The translations under genes were made by a program, and so were the position numbers. 64,000 bases of DNA, from NCBI RefSeq assembly GCF_030065675.1, contig NZ_JASJDK010000010.1:1-64000 (forward strand), in the 5' to 3' direction. The stretch comes from Mastigocoleus sp. MO_188.B34 (GTDB lineage Bacteria > Cyanobacteriota > Cyanobacteriia > Cyanobacteriales > Nostocaceae). The notes under the pieces are model-generated. The model was not told where the DNA came from. It made no database searches and saw only the letters and a list, made by a program, of their open reading frames with translations. Shown piece after piece: positions 55,496 to 64,000 of the stretch (position 1 is its first letter; the number at the start of each line of letters is the position of its first letter).

Positions 55496-57430
55496 TCAAG
55501 AATCAGAGACAAAAATCTTGCCGTAATAACTGGGTACGTCAATCTTAACGACGCTATCTGAGCTTAAATCGAAGCTTTCAGGTGTCTGCGAGGGTTCAAG
55601 ACTATTAATCTGTTCAGTCCAACGACCTGCCAGAAAGGGAATCTCCAAGTTCGCACTCCCGTCGGCACCAAAATTTATCAGTACCATTACTTTTGAGCCA
55701 AAACCATCGGGATCGCGTCGGTATGCAACTAAACCTCGTTCCAGTCTCGATTCCCTTTCGTAAAAAATGTGTTTTCGGCTTCTCAATGCTGGATAAGCGT
55801 GACGAAGTGAGGCTAGGGTTCGGTATAAACGTACTAAGGCTCGCCCACCTGGCTCGTAAAATAAATCCCAATGTAAGGGTCGAGGTGCCAAAACCCGTAA
55901 ATTACCGCTGTCTGGCAGACCATAATATTCCCCAAATTCTTGCCCTTGCCAAATTAAAGGTACACCTTCGCCGGTCATCAGAGCGATCGCCAAGGGCTGT
56001 AACTTAAACCACCGCTGTTGCCATTCATCGAATCGGTCAGCGATCTCGTTGCGATCGTCATCACTCAATAAATCCAAACCTCCCTCTCGCCATTGCTCAG
56101 ACTGTCCAAATCGACCAATGCTCCGGAAAAAAGCTGTCGTCATCCGATACATCAAACGACTGCGATCATGAGATTCGATAAATTGTAATGGTGCTGTGGG
56201 AAATTGCTCCTCGGGGTTATCACTGGGATGTTTTTCCAGCCAATTCAGTCCACTGCTATCAATCAACAAAATATCATTAATAAATCCTTGAGAAACAGAG
56301 GGGTTGTCAAGATTCTGCACCATATCTTCAGCCTTGAGCATTAACCACCAGCGTTTACTAGAACTGGAGAAAGTCTCTCTCAACACTTCTCTCGGCTTAT
56401 CCAAATATTCTGCTGCCTGGATAATCCGGCTAATCGAACCATCAAAAAATCTCGGAATAGCTTTACTCTTGTTATAGGTATCATATACTAGTTTGGCGTA
56501 TCCTTTGCCGGTTGCCCCATCGTAAAATCCAGGTACATAATCGTAGCGAAAACCATCAATATGCAGTTCGTTAATAAAATAATCGTTAACCTGGGCAAAG
56601 TACTCTCGCGCAAACTCCTTATTATAATCTGGACCGACCCCAAACATATCTTCCGCGAAGGGACCCATCATTGGATTGGGCTCCCCAGATAATTTATAGA
56701 CTTTGTTATAAGGAAAATCCCAACTTGCATGGGCATACACCGCATCATGGATCACAGCTATCCCTGATCGATGGCAGGTATCGATCAAAAGTTTGAGTTT
56801 CTCTACTCCTCCATAACGCTCTTCAATGGCAAAGTAACTCATCGGCATATATCCCCACCGAAAAGGTTCGCGGATATTCGTTACCGGCATTAGTTCGATA
56901 CAGTTAATTCCCAGTCCTTGAAGATAGGGAAGATATTCCATAACCCCATCAAAATCTCGATTAAATTCATCTACCATCAACTCATAAACAATCAAATCCT
57001 TAAGCAGTGGAACTTTAAAATCACCATCTTGCCATGAAAATGCTGGGAGGGGTGGGTAATGAAATGCCGAAAGTGTCCCTTGGGCACTGTATCGACCAAA
57101 GGGATCGCTAAACCAGGGAACAACTACTTCACCTTGTCGTGAGAGTTGATACCGATAGCAATATTTTCCTGTTTGCCCCATATGTCCCATGGCAGGCAAA
57201 GAACTCAGACGACCCTCATACTGCCACAGACCGTATAGACCACCAATAAAAGTCAGGGACACCTCATTGGCTGGTATTGAAGGATCAAACTGGTCCTTTT
57301 CATGGATAATTTGAGCTTTTAACTCATAGCCTTTACCATTTGTAATATTGGGTAAATAAATTCCTAGTTGTAAGTTATCATCAGAACCTATTCCCACTCG
57401 AGCACCAACTTCTTCTAGATTGATATTCAC
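55496..57430 (-). CDS. GH13 alpha-amylase family enzyme
   Basis: A 644-residue glycoside hydrolase. A beta-rich N-terminal domain (about 1-140) precedes the TIM barrel. Catalytic motifs: region I IAVIHDAVYAHAS (D229), region II GFRYDYVPG with nucleophile D297, region III around E341 (AAEYLDK), and region IV IESHDRSR with H421-D422. The N-terminal fold and the barrel resemble branching-enzyme or trehalose-hydrolase relatives, but the exact specificity is open. Start is a GTG with AAGGAAG upstream. It may take part in glycogen metabolism. Confidence 0.88.
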   Translation of the reverse strand: MNINLEEVGARVGIGSDDNLQLGIYLPNITNGKGYELKAQIIHEKDQFDPSIPANEVSLTFIGGLYGLWQYEGRLSSLPAMGHMGQTGKYCYRYQLSRQGEVVVPWFSDPFGRYSAQGTLSAFHYPPLPAFSWQDGDFKVPLLKDLIVYELMVDEFNRDFDGVMEYLPYLQGLGINCIELMPVTNIREPFRWGYMPMSYFAIEERYGGVEKLKLLIDTCHRSGIAVIHDAVYAHASWDFPYNKVYKLSGEPNPMMGPFAEDMFGVGPDYNKEFAREYFAQVNDYFINELHIDGFRYDYVPGFYDGATGKGYAKLVYDTYNKSKAIPRFFDGSISRIIQAAEYLDKPREVLRETFSSSSKRWWLMLKAEDMVQNLDNPSVSQGFINDILLIDSSGLNWLEKHPSDNPEEQFPTAPLQFIESHDRSRLMYRMTTAFFRSIGRFGQSEQWREGGLDLLSDDDRNEIADRFDEWQQRWFKLQPLAIALMTGEGVPLIWQGQEFGEYYGLPDSGNLRVLAPRPLHWDLFYEPGGRALVRLYRTLASLRHAYPALRSRKHIFYERESRLERGLVAYRRDPDGFGSKVMVLINFGADGSANLEIPFLAGRWTEQINSLEPSQTPESFDLSSDSVVKIDVPSYYGKIFVSDS

Positions 57431-57659
57431 CTTTTCTTCCTTTCTAATTGCTTGACAAAAGTATTATTGGAACGTAGCTCATAAACTTGCAATACGCTCT
57501 ATATCAAATAGATTTAGTTCAAAAAAGATATAAATCTTCTTTCTGTATATTTCATAGATGTAATTGAAATTAACTTATAGATATTTGTAACTGTCCGTTC
57601 GCTTATTTTGAGAAAGCAAAAGGAATTAATACTTTGAGGAACAAGGAATAAGTTTCAGT

Positions 57660-57720
57660 CCTGCGCGTTGCATTTTTTACACGCAGAGCGAACAGGCATG
57701 TCAGCGTGGCTTCGCAAAGA
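57660..57720. repeat. GC-rich palindromic repeat
   Basis: CTGCGCGTTGCATTTTTTACACGCAGAGCG can form a CTGCGCG/CGCAG hairpin, followed by GTCAGCGTGGCTTCGC. One more member of the dispersed small repeats; no gene in the 57431-57868 spacer. Confidence 0.5.
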
Positions 57721-57868
57721 ATTGTAGCCTTACCAGGGAAGTGTTTCCGGATTTAAATCAATTTCATTCACGGGCATTATATTACATTTTATTTCCCACT
57801 GGAGTTGCAGAGCGCAAGGCTGACAATAGCTATCACCCATTTTGTGTGTGTTAAATTTCAATATGAAT

Positions 57869-57995
57869 AGGACTTACGCAGCTGGCACATTCTTAATATA
57901 CAAGGGTGTGTGACACAAGCAAGTTAATTTGAGCCTATTAATAAGGCTGTGAGTGTCATGCAGCACCCGTGTATTATGACAATTGCCTAAGTCCT
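57869..57995 (+). mobile_element. MITE-like element, copy 3
   Basis: A 127-base, more diverged copy of the same element (AGGACTTACGCAGCTGGCACA ... AATTGCCTAAGTCCT), in the same orientation as copy 1. It sits between the GH13 and S8-like genes, about 35 bases from the stop of the S8-like gene. Confidence 0.8.
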
Positions 57996-58029
57996 ATACC
58001 TAAATCCTGGAAGAGCCAAGAATAAATTA

Positions 58030-60135
58030 TCAGCTTGAAACAGTCATCATATCTGTAGGTAACAAAATCTCATCATCTTGTGAAACTACTTTAAAATCAT
58101 CCATCAACAAACCCGACTCAAAAGCTCCATCTCCAGCATCCACAATCCCAATTCCCACCTTATAGGTACCAGCTTCGGTAAACTCATAAGTAAAAGTATC
58201 GTAGCCAGTTTCTAACTCAAATCTTGTCGGAGATACAACCAAGTTGCTACTGATGTCTGCAATTTGAAAATTATTGCTACTAGATTCAAGATTCGTATTT
58301 GGGATGACAGAAACAAAAGCAAAATCATTAAATGTACCGGAGTCAATTCCAGACACAGTTTCATTTGTCAATAGATTAAAATCAAAACTTAAAATATCTC
58401 CAGCTTCAACCACCACTTGTTTTTGTAAAGCAGAACCTTCCGTTGCATCTCCATTACTGATTAAATCAATTTCTCCAAGATTTAAACCCAAAAAAGCTTC
58501 GATTTCAGTATCATTGACAATACCCAAAGCAGTAGTTATTAAAGCTTGAAAATCCCCTTCAGTAGGAGTAACCTCAAATTCTGCCGTTTGGATACTAGCA
58601 TTACCAATAGCTTTCCAACTATTAAAATCACCATTCTCAAATCCCCCGTTCCTTACCTCTCCACTTCCTAATAATTCAGCGATCGCTAAATCTGCTTGAA
58701 TAAAGCCAAATCCACTCCCATTATCAAAACCAGAATCAAACCCAGGAGTAAATGGATCGTCCATATCCAAAGCAGTACTTTCCAAAGCCTGGTAAATTTC
58801 TGCAGGAGTTGCATCGGGAACTGCATCCAACATCAGAGCCGCAACCCCAGCTGCATGGGGAGCACCGGCTGATGTTCCAAAGAAATTAGGTAAGCCATCA
58901 CCATCAGTATCATTACCAAAAAAAGTATTATTAGTTCCGTGGGGAGCAATAATTTCCGGTTTCTGACGCAGTTCAAAAGTCCGCGTTCCATCGGTTTCAA
59001 ACAAAATCGGGGTTGGACCAGCAGAAGAAAAAGATTGTAAATTTGGTGGTACGACTCCAAACTCTGGGGTTTCTTCATATAATGCTACCCCCACAGCTTC
59101 TGCTCCCGCAGCATTAGCATGTCCATATACCGTGCTGCTATTTGTATCAAACTCATCAATGGTCACGCCCCCAAACAGGACATATTTCATTAATTCGGGA
59201 TTGGGACCCTCTGATTTGGTAATAGCAAGATTGAATTGATTCGTACCAAAACTACCATCATTGGTAAAGCTAAATACTTCTACAGGATCGCCACCAACAT
59301 TACTATCTGTACTTGAAGCTAATATATTGGTACCGGTGCTGTCATAGAGAAAAATATCCAAGTCATTGGGAGAGCCAGATCCACCACTTACTGAGAAAAA
59401 CGGTGAATCCCATTGAAAGGAAATACGAATTGTTTGACCTTCCAATACACTAATGCTTTGGAAAGTATCTACTACTGCTCCGGACTGGAAATCATGAAAT
59501 TCACCACCCGATGTTGCTTCAAACTGACCACTGGGGTTAAAAGCACTTTCATAGGAACCGCGACCAGTGCTTCCCGCTGCTGCAAAATACGCTACTCCAT
59601 CAGCCACTACTTCATCTACGGCTTGAGCAATTACTCCATCTTGGAACATCGGTTCGCGTAAATAAAGAATGTCATCAACTATAATATCTGCTCCGGCTTC
59701 TGCTAATTCAGTAACTGCATCGGCGAAATCAGCTTGCTCGAGGAAAACTCCTGTATGAAAAATAAAATCAGCACCAGGAGCGACATCATGAATTAACTGA
59801 ATCATCGCTCGTCCTTCATCAGAAGCAGCAAACGATAATTCCTCAAGTACATTTACTGGAGTCGTATTACCTAAAGGATTACCAACACCGGGAAGATCGC
59901 CACTAGCGATATCATCATTAGCTCCACCTAAGGTATTAAAACTATCGGACAATACTCCTATGGTTACACCACTACCATCTACATCAAATGTATTTCGTGC
60001 TTCATCCGCACGCATTGCGAGATCCCCTTGTCCTGTAACTGATCCCACATTTGTTATCAAAATGTCTTGATTTTCTTGCAGGACAAATGAAACAGAAGAA
60101 TTTTCTGCCACCAAATCTCTATTATTTGAACTCAT
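58030..60135 (-). CDS. S8 subtilase-like protein with atypical catalytic residues
   Basis: A 701-residue protein. A subtilase-type domain spans about 50-450: the Asp region reads VTIGVLSDSF (D64), the nucleophile region is GTSAGAPHAAGVAALML (S422), but where the HGT-type catalytic His is expected I read SDEGRAMIQLIHDVAPGA (D106-E107), and the oxyanion Asn of AAGN is Ser (AAAGSTGR). A Ser-Glu-Asp mechanism, as in sedolisins, or loss of activity are both possible. The C-terminal part (about 480-700) looks like a beta-sandwich beginning GGFENGDFNSWK. No clear signal peptide. ATG at 60135 with AAGAAGG upstream. Confidence 0.8.
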   Translation of the reverse strand: MSSNNRDLVAENSSVSFVLQENQDILITNVGSVTGQGDLAMRADEARNTFDVDGSGVTIGVLSDSFNTLGGANDDIASGDLPGVGNPLGNTTPVNVLEELSFAASDEGRAMIQLIHDVAPGADFIFHTGVFLEQADFADAVTELAEAGADIIVDDILYLREPMFQDGVIAQAVDEVVADGVAYFAAAGSTGRGSYESAFNPSGQFEATSGGEFHDFQSGAVVDTFQSISVLEGQTIRISFQWDSPFFSVSGGSGSPNDLDIFLYDSTGTNILASSTDSNVGGDPVEVFSFTNDGSFGTNQFNLAITKSEGPNPELMKYVLFGGVTIDEFDTNSSTVYGHANAAGAEAVGVALYEETPEFGVVPPNLQSFSSAGPTPILFETDGTRTFELRQKPEIIAPHGTNNTFFGNDTDGDGLPNFFGTSAGAPHAAGVAALMLDAVPDATPAEIYQALESTALDMDDPFTPGFDSGFDNGSGFGFIQADLAIAELLGSGEVRNGGFENGDFNSWKAIGNASIQTAEFEVTPTEGDFQALITTALGIVNDTEIEAFLGLNLGEIDLISNGDATEGSALQKQVVVEAGDILSFDFNLLTNETVSGIDSGTFNDFAFVSVIPNTNLESSSNNFQIADISSNLVVSPTRFELETGYDTFTYEFTEAGTYKVGIGIVDAGDGAFESGLLMDDFKVVSQDDEILLPTDMMTVSS

Positions 60136-60280
60136 CAGCCTTCTTTCCACCCCGGTTACTGTTACCCAAGCAATAGGAACACTCCACACACCGAGTCAAC
60201 ACAATATCTTGCGATCGTTAATAATTAATTTATTTTTAGTGTTGAAAAAATATCATGCTGCTAACAGTATCCCATGATTG

Positions 60281-60374
60281 ATGAGTAACAAGTAATGAGT
60301 AATGAGTAATGAGTAATGAGTAATGAGTAATGAGTAATGAGTAACAAGTAATGAGTAATGAGTAATTGAGTAAT
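60281..60374. repeat. heptamer tandem array (GAGTAAT)n
   Basis: About 13 units of GAGTAAT with a few ACAAGTAAT variants in the promoter-side spacer of the S8-like gene. A second, oppositely oriented array lies at 60651-60682. Confidence 0.9.
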
Positions 60375-60519
60375 ACTGTTAATTAACCTCTGTCCGAAGT
60401 TAGAGGATTTATTAATTGAACTGATTTTTTATGTTTTAATCATAGGTGAGCATGTGGTACATTTACACCGTTCACAGATAATGTTGATGGGATTTTACTC
60501 ATTACTTACTGTGCGCAAT

Positions 60520-60682
60520 ACTTACAGTACGCTTACGCTAGGTTGCGCCCCGCAATACCTAGAGCCTACGGCGACGGCAAAGCCTCTGGCTGCGCTTACG
60601 TCGTCAGACGCGTGCAATCCGGTATGCTGACACTGGCTGTGCTAAGATTGCTCATTACTTATTACTTATTACTCATTACTTA
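60520..60682. repeat. GC-rich palindromic stretch and inverted heptamer array
   Basis: 60520-60645 contains GC-rich repeats (CTACGGCGACGGCAAAGCC, GCTTACGTCGTCAGACGCG). 60651-60682 holds CATTACTTATTACTTATTACT units complementary to the array at 60281, and this array overlaps the end of the TetR gene. Confidence 0.65.
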
Positions 60683-61284
60683 ATAATAAGGTGCATTAAA
60701 GCATCAACAATACGTTCTTTTTCCATGGGAATAATGTCCTTTGCGTGCATCATCTCTTGGGTCATTACATAGTGCACGAGGGTACCGATCATAATTCTTG
60801 CTGTTGCTTCCGGATCGGGAATATCCAATTCGGGGTGGGAAGCCAAGTATTTTGTCAGTGTCTCAAGTACCGGTTTCACCATACAATCAACACAAACCTT
60901 GGCTAGCTCTGGAAAGCGACCAGACTCTCCAATCAACAATCGCTTAAAATCCCGATACTTCTTGTCAGATGTCATTTCTTCTAATGCTTTGGTCGTAAGC
61001 TGACGTAAGACAAGTTTTGGCTCCCCTTCTAAAGGTTCTGTACCAAACACCGATACAAACTTTTCTTGCGTCATTTTTTCTATTAAAGCTTTAAATAAAC
61101 CTTCTTTTCCTTGAAAGTGGCTATATACCGTCGCCTTTGAAACACCAGCAGAAGAAGCAATCCGATCCATGCTCGCACCAGTATAACCATGGGCTAAAAA
61201 TTCTTGCATCGCCCCTTGAAGAATTTTTACAGACTTGTTACTTAAGCCTATTGTTTCAACATCTCGAACTCGAATATGTGCCAT
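60676..61284 (-). CDS. TetR/AcrR-family transcriptional regulator
   Basis: A 202-residue repressor-type regulator. The N-terminal helix-turn-helix is complete (ILQGAMQEFLAHGYTGASMDRIASSAGVSKATVYSHFQGKEGLFKALIEK), and the remainder is a helical ligand-binding domain. It diverges from devB, and the shared spacer has an ACTAAACCGTTTAGT palindrome, so it probably represses the adjacent export genes and perhaps itself. The ligand is unknown. Its last codons run into a heptamer repeat. ATG at 61284. Confidence 0.93.
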   Translation of the reverse strand: MAHIRVRDVETIGLSNKSVKILQGAMQEFLAHGYTGASMDRIASSAGVSKATVYSHFQGKEGLFKALIEKMTQEKFVSVFGTEPLEGEPKLVLRQLTTKALEEMTSDKKYRDFKRLLIGESGRFPELAKVCVDCMVKPVLETLTKYLASHPELDIPDPEATARIMIGTLVHYVMTQEMMHAKDIIPMEKERIVDALMHLIIK

Positions 61285-61529
61285 TATTTTTATTTAACTT
61301 TCTTCTTAAAGCATATTAAAGACAACTGGACTCCGAACAACTTAATTTTGTTCTAAATACTTTTCCAACAAAAGCTTAAGATGCAGTACAACTAAATTTA
61401 CCCTAATGGTTTTTGTATAAATTAATCATTCCAAGTACTGATACCTGTCAAGGAAAATGGGGACACCCCATAAGCGCCCCAAAGTCTTTACACAAATTGA
61501 AACTGCTAAGAGCAAATTTGAACTAGTCA

Positions 61530-61571
61530 GTTTAGTTTAGTTATATTATATATAAAACTAAACCGTTTAGT
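61530..61571. promoter_or_regulatory. candidate TetR operator in the devB promoter
   Basis: ACTAAACCGTTTAGT (61557-61571) is a palindrome around a central C, and GTTTAGTTTAGTT about 20 bases upstream repeats the half-site in inverted order. They flank a TATATTATATATAAAA stretch that could be the -10 region of devB. Position between the regulator and its likely target supports the call; binding is not proven. Confidence 0.5.
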
Positions 61572-61590
61572 TGGAAGGGTGGAATAATTA

Positions 61591-62895
61591 ATGTTGCAAA
61601 ACTCAAATGTCGAAAGTTCTTCAGCTAGAAAGGTATTAAATATACCCATACTCGCGAGCATCATAGCTGTTTTAATTGCAGGTGGGGTAAGCATATATGG
61701 GATTGCGCGTTTTCGTGCTTCTAGCACATCTATATCTTCGGAAACTGTCCCAACTCAAGTCGAAATTAAAACAGTTAATGCTTTAGGAAGGTTAGAACCA
61801 AAGGGAGAAGCAATTAAGCTTTCTGCACCTGCATCGTTTGAAGGAAATCGGGTTGAGCAATTGTTGGTTAAACGGGGCGATCGCATCAAAGCAGGACAGG
61901 TAGTTGCGATTTTGGATAGTCGAGACCAACTTGCAGCAACAGTAGAAGAAGCCAAGCATCAGGTGGTGATCGCCCAAGCAAACCTGGAAAAAGTAAAGCT
62001 TGGTGCAAAAAAAGGGGAAATTCAAGCCCAACAAGCAACTATTAATCGACTCCAAGCTGAAAGAGAAACAGAAATTCAAGCCCAACAAGCAACTATTAAT
62101 CGACTTCAAGCCGAAAGAGAAACAGAAATTCAAGCCCAACAAGCAACTATTGAGAGATTAGAAGCACAATTAGCTAACGCGAAAACAGAATATCAACGCA
62201 ATCAATACCTTTACCAACAGGGAGCATTATCAGCATCTTCCCGCGACAGCAAACGTTTAGAATATGCAACCGTCCAAAAGCAAGTAACTGAAGCCAAAGC
62301 CAACTTGAGACGAATCGAGTCATCAAAACAGCAGCAACTCACCGAAGCCCAAGCCAACTTAAAACGCATTCAAACATCACGCAAACAACAAGTTATAGAA
62401 AGTCGGGCAACTTTAGATAGAATTGCGGAAGTTCGTCCAGTGGATGTAGCTGCAGCCCAAGCAGAACTCAACCGTGTAAAAGCTTCTTTAGTCAGGGCAA
62501 AAGCTAATTTAAGGCAATCATATGTCCGTTCTCCCCAAGATGGTCAAGTATTTGAAATTTATACCCGTCCTGGAGAAATTGTGTCAAACAACGGAATTAT
62601 TGAAATTGGGCAAAACAGTCAAATGTATGCTGTAGCAGAAATATATCAAAGTGATATTAGAAAAATTCGCCCAGGACAAAAAGTAAAAATTTTTAGTGAC
62701 TCCCTCAATGGTGAATTGGCTGGAACTGTCGAACTAGTTGGCTTGCAGGTTAAACGCCAGGATGTAATTAACGCCGACCCCTCCAGCAATATTGATTCCA
62801 GAATAGTAGAAACTCGAGTCAAACTCGATGAAGAATCCAGTAAGAAAGCCGCTAACTTTACTAATCTACAAGTCAGAGTGGAGATTCAGCTATGA
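61591..62895 (+). CDS. devB: DevB-like membrane fusion protein of an ABC exporter
   Basis: A 434-residue periplasmic adaptor with one N-terminal membrane helix (ILASIIAVLIAGGVSIYGI, about 21-39), a lipoyl-like half-domain (GNRVEQLLVKRGDRIKAGQVVAILD), a long alpha-hairpin (about 115-300) and the second half of the barrel (SYVRSPQDGQVFEIYTRPGE). This is the DevB family, which with DevC, DevA and a TolC-type outer channel exports heterocyst glycolipids in some strains; other paralogues export other substrates, so the cargo is not certain. The hairpin contains an 18-residue repeat (EIQAQQATINRLQAERET) coded by a 54-base direct repeat. The stop overlaps the next start as ATGA. ATG with a GGTGG upstream. 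Confidence 0.93.
   Translation: MLQNSNVESSSARKVLNIPILASIIAVLIAGGVSIYGIARFRASSTSISSETVPTQVEIKTVNALGRLEPKGEAIKLSAPASFEGNRVEQLLVKRGDRIKAGQVVAILDSRDQLAATVEEAKHQVVIAQANLEKVKLGAKKGEIQAQQATINRLQAERETEIQAQQATINRLQAERETEIQAQQATIERLEAQLANAKTEYQRNQYLYQQGALSASSRDSKRLEYATVQKQVTEAKANLRRIESSKQQQLTEAQANLKRIQTSRKQQVIESRATLDRIAEVRPVDVAAAQAELNRVKASLVRAKANLRQSYVRSPQDGQVFEIYTRPGEIVSNNGIIEIGQNSQMYAVAEIYQSDIRKIRPGQKVKIFSDSLNGELAGTVELVGLQVKRQDVINADPSSNIDSRIVETRVKLDEESSKKAANFTNLQVRVEIQL
62017..62160 (+). repeat. 54-bp direct repeat inside devB
   Basis: Two almost exact 54-base copies (62017-62070, 62071-62124) and a third diverging copy from 62125 encode the coiled-coil unit EIQAQQATINRLQAERET. Confidence 0.9.
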
Positions 62896-64000
62896 TTGGA
62901 TTTATTGGAAAAATTCGACGACGAATGCCTTTGGGATGGCTACAATTATCTCGTCATAAAGGTCGTTTTTTGGTCGCAATATCTGGCGTTGCTTTTGCAG
63001 ACTTACTTATGTTTATGCAATTGGGTTTTCAAAGTGCTTTGTTCAACAGCGCCACACGTCTGCATAAGTCATTACAGGGTGATATAGTAATTTTTAGCAC
63101 CCAAGCCCGAAACTTAACAGATATGTCTACTTTTACTCGACGGCGGCTTTACCAGGCAATGAATGTGCCGGGAGTAAAATCTGTAGACGCTATTTATACT
63201 AATACAATCAAGTGGAAAAATCCACTGACAAGGAATCGAAATAATTTGTTAATTGTTGGTTTTGATCCAGATCAACAAGTATTTAATATTCCCGAAATTA
63301 ACACTCAACTGCAGAAAACTAAATTACCAGATACTCTCTTGCTTGATACTAAAACTAGAGGTGAATACACAGAGGTAATTTCTCAAATTCAACAAGGAAA
63401 AACTGTCACTACTGAAGTAGAAAGACGAACTGTTACTATCAGTGGTTTATTTACCGTTGGGTCTTCCTTTGGGTCGGACGGTCATTTGATGACTAGCGAC
63501 CAGAATTTTCTCCGATTATTCCCCAGAAGAGAAGCCGCCAGCATTAGTCTGGGTTTAATTAACCTCAAGCCTGGACATGATCTTGAGGTTGTAACGAATG
63601 CACTTAAAAATCATCTACCACAAGATGATATCAACATCTTAACCAAAGAAGAATTTATAGCTTTCGAGAAAGGTTATTGGCAAAAAGCTTCACCCATTGG
63701 CTTTGTTTTCGGCTTGGGTACAGCAATGGGATTTACAGTTGGTGTAATTATCGTTTATCAAGTTCTTTCTACCGATGTTAATGCTCATATTAAAGAATAC
63801 GCTACATTCAAAGCCATGGGTTACCGAAATATCTACTTGCTAGGAATAGTGTTTGAAGAAGCCTTTATTTTGGTTATATCTGGCTTTATACCTGGTGCTG
63901 GTATATCTATTGGGCTTTATGCTTTGACTCGCCAAGCAACCAATCTACCTCTGTTCATGACTGGTTTACGAGCGATACAAGTATTAATCTTAACTTTTAT
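62892..64000 (+). CDS. devC: DevC-like ABC exporter permease, cut by the window end
   Basis: The frame is open from an ATG that overlaps the devB stop to the end of the window (over 369 residues). It begins MIGFIGKIRRRMPLGWLQLS, has an N-terminal membrane helix (LVAISGVAFADLLMFMQLGF), a large periplasmic domain (DIVIFSTQARNLTDM..., IVGFDPDQQVFNIPEI) and then FtsX-like transmembrane helices (FGLGTAMGFTVGVIIVYQVL, YLLGIVFEEAFILVISGFI). This fits DevC, the permease of the DevBCA exporter; devA (ATPase) would follow outside the window. Translational coupling to devB is implied by the ATGA overlap. Confidence 0.93.
   Translation, partial: MIGFIGKIRRRMPLGWLQLSRHKGRFLVAISGVAFADLLMFMQLGFQSALFNSATRLHKSLQGDIVIFSTQARNLTDMSTFTRRRLYQAMNVPGVKSVDAIYTNTIKWKNPLTRNRNNLLIVGFDPDQQVFNIPEINTQLQKTKLPDTLLLDTKTRGEYTEVISQIQQGKTVTTEVERRTVTISGLFTVGSSFGSDGHLMTSDQNFLRLFPRREAASISLGLINLKPGHDLEVVTNALKNHLPQDDINILTKEEFIAFEKGYWQKASPIGFVFGLGTAMGFTVGVIIVYQVLSTDVNAHIKEYATFKAMGYRNIYLLGIVFEEAFILVISGFIPGAGISIGLYALTRQATNLPLFMTGLRAIQVLILTF

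Overview
The window looks like chromosomal DNA of a filamentous, probably heterocyst-forming cyanobacterium (Nostocales-like). The evidence is AT-rich DNA with frequent HIP1 octamers (GCGATCGC, e.g. 1248-1255 and 10810-10817), heptameric short tandem repeats of the (GAGTAAT)n type known from heterocystous strains, cyanobacterium-typical genes (DUF3288, short Hfq beside dapF, DevBC exporter, TGD-like MCE transporter, group 2 sigma factor) and multi-GAF/PAS histidine kinases. No rRNA, tRNA or CRISPR array was found. The species cannot be named from the sequence.

Layout. 0-6 kb: a minus-strand two-component block (single-domain receiver, GAF-PAS-PAS kinase, and a REC-wHTH-HPt-REC-REC-GGDEF regulator with an altered GGGEF site). 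6-13 kb: PEP synthase, a tandem pair of universal stress proteins, a decayed WD40 gene and a TPR protein. 13-21 kb: DUF1353, YwiC-like, FeoA-like and nucleotidyltransferase genes, then rplU and rpmA separated by an unusually long repeat-filled spacer, and moaE. 21-28 kb: two large plus-strand hybrid kinases; the second carries a bilin-type DXCF cyanobacteriochrome GAF. 28-40 kb: a cyclotransferase-like gene plus its decayed partial copy, clpC, DUF3288, an MCE/ABC lipid-transport pair, a roughly 270-bp heptamer array, a CrtISO-like oxidoreductase and a kinase with two H-boxes. 39-45 kb: a dihydroorotase-like protein lacking metal ligands, a double histidine phosphatase, a candidate small RNA with promoter and terminator, and gatB. 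44-49 kb: a stress/detoxification-like cluster (HugZ-like, HxlR, cupin, AraC, AzoR, small membrane proteins, SnoaL-like). 49-55 kb: dapF, hfq, a KefB-like antiporter, an IS1-type transposase remnant and a group 2 sigma factor. 55-64 kb: a GH13 amylase-family enzyme, an S8-like protein with an atypical triad, and a TetR regulator divergent from devB-devC, with devC cut by the window end.

Mobile and repetitive DNA is abundant. Three copies of one MITE of about 120-127 bp (16572, 53486, 57869) share TIRs and internal sequence. Small GC-rich palindromes are scattered through intergenic DNA; one has inserted in frame inside the WD40 gene and another inside the cyclotransferase remnant. Many spacers are low-complexity tandem repeats.

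The observations I rate highest are the two-cysteine cyanobacteriochrome kinase, the candidate sRNA at 42715-42775, the seven-module output regulator with a mutated cyclase motif, and the apparent gene-fusion protein at 48150-48506. I see no clearly new defence system or biosynthetic cluster. All assignments are from reading the sequence; no database search was run.
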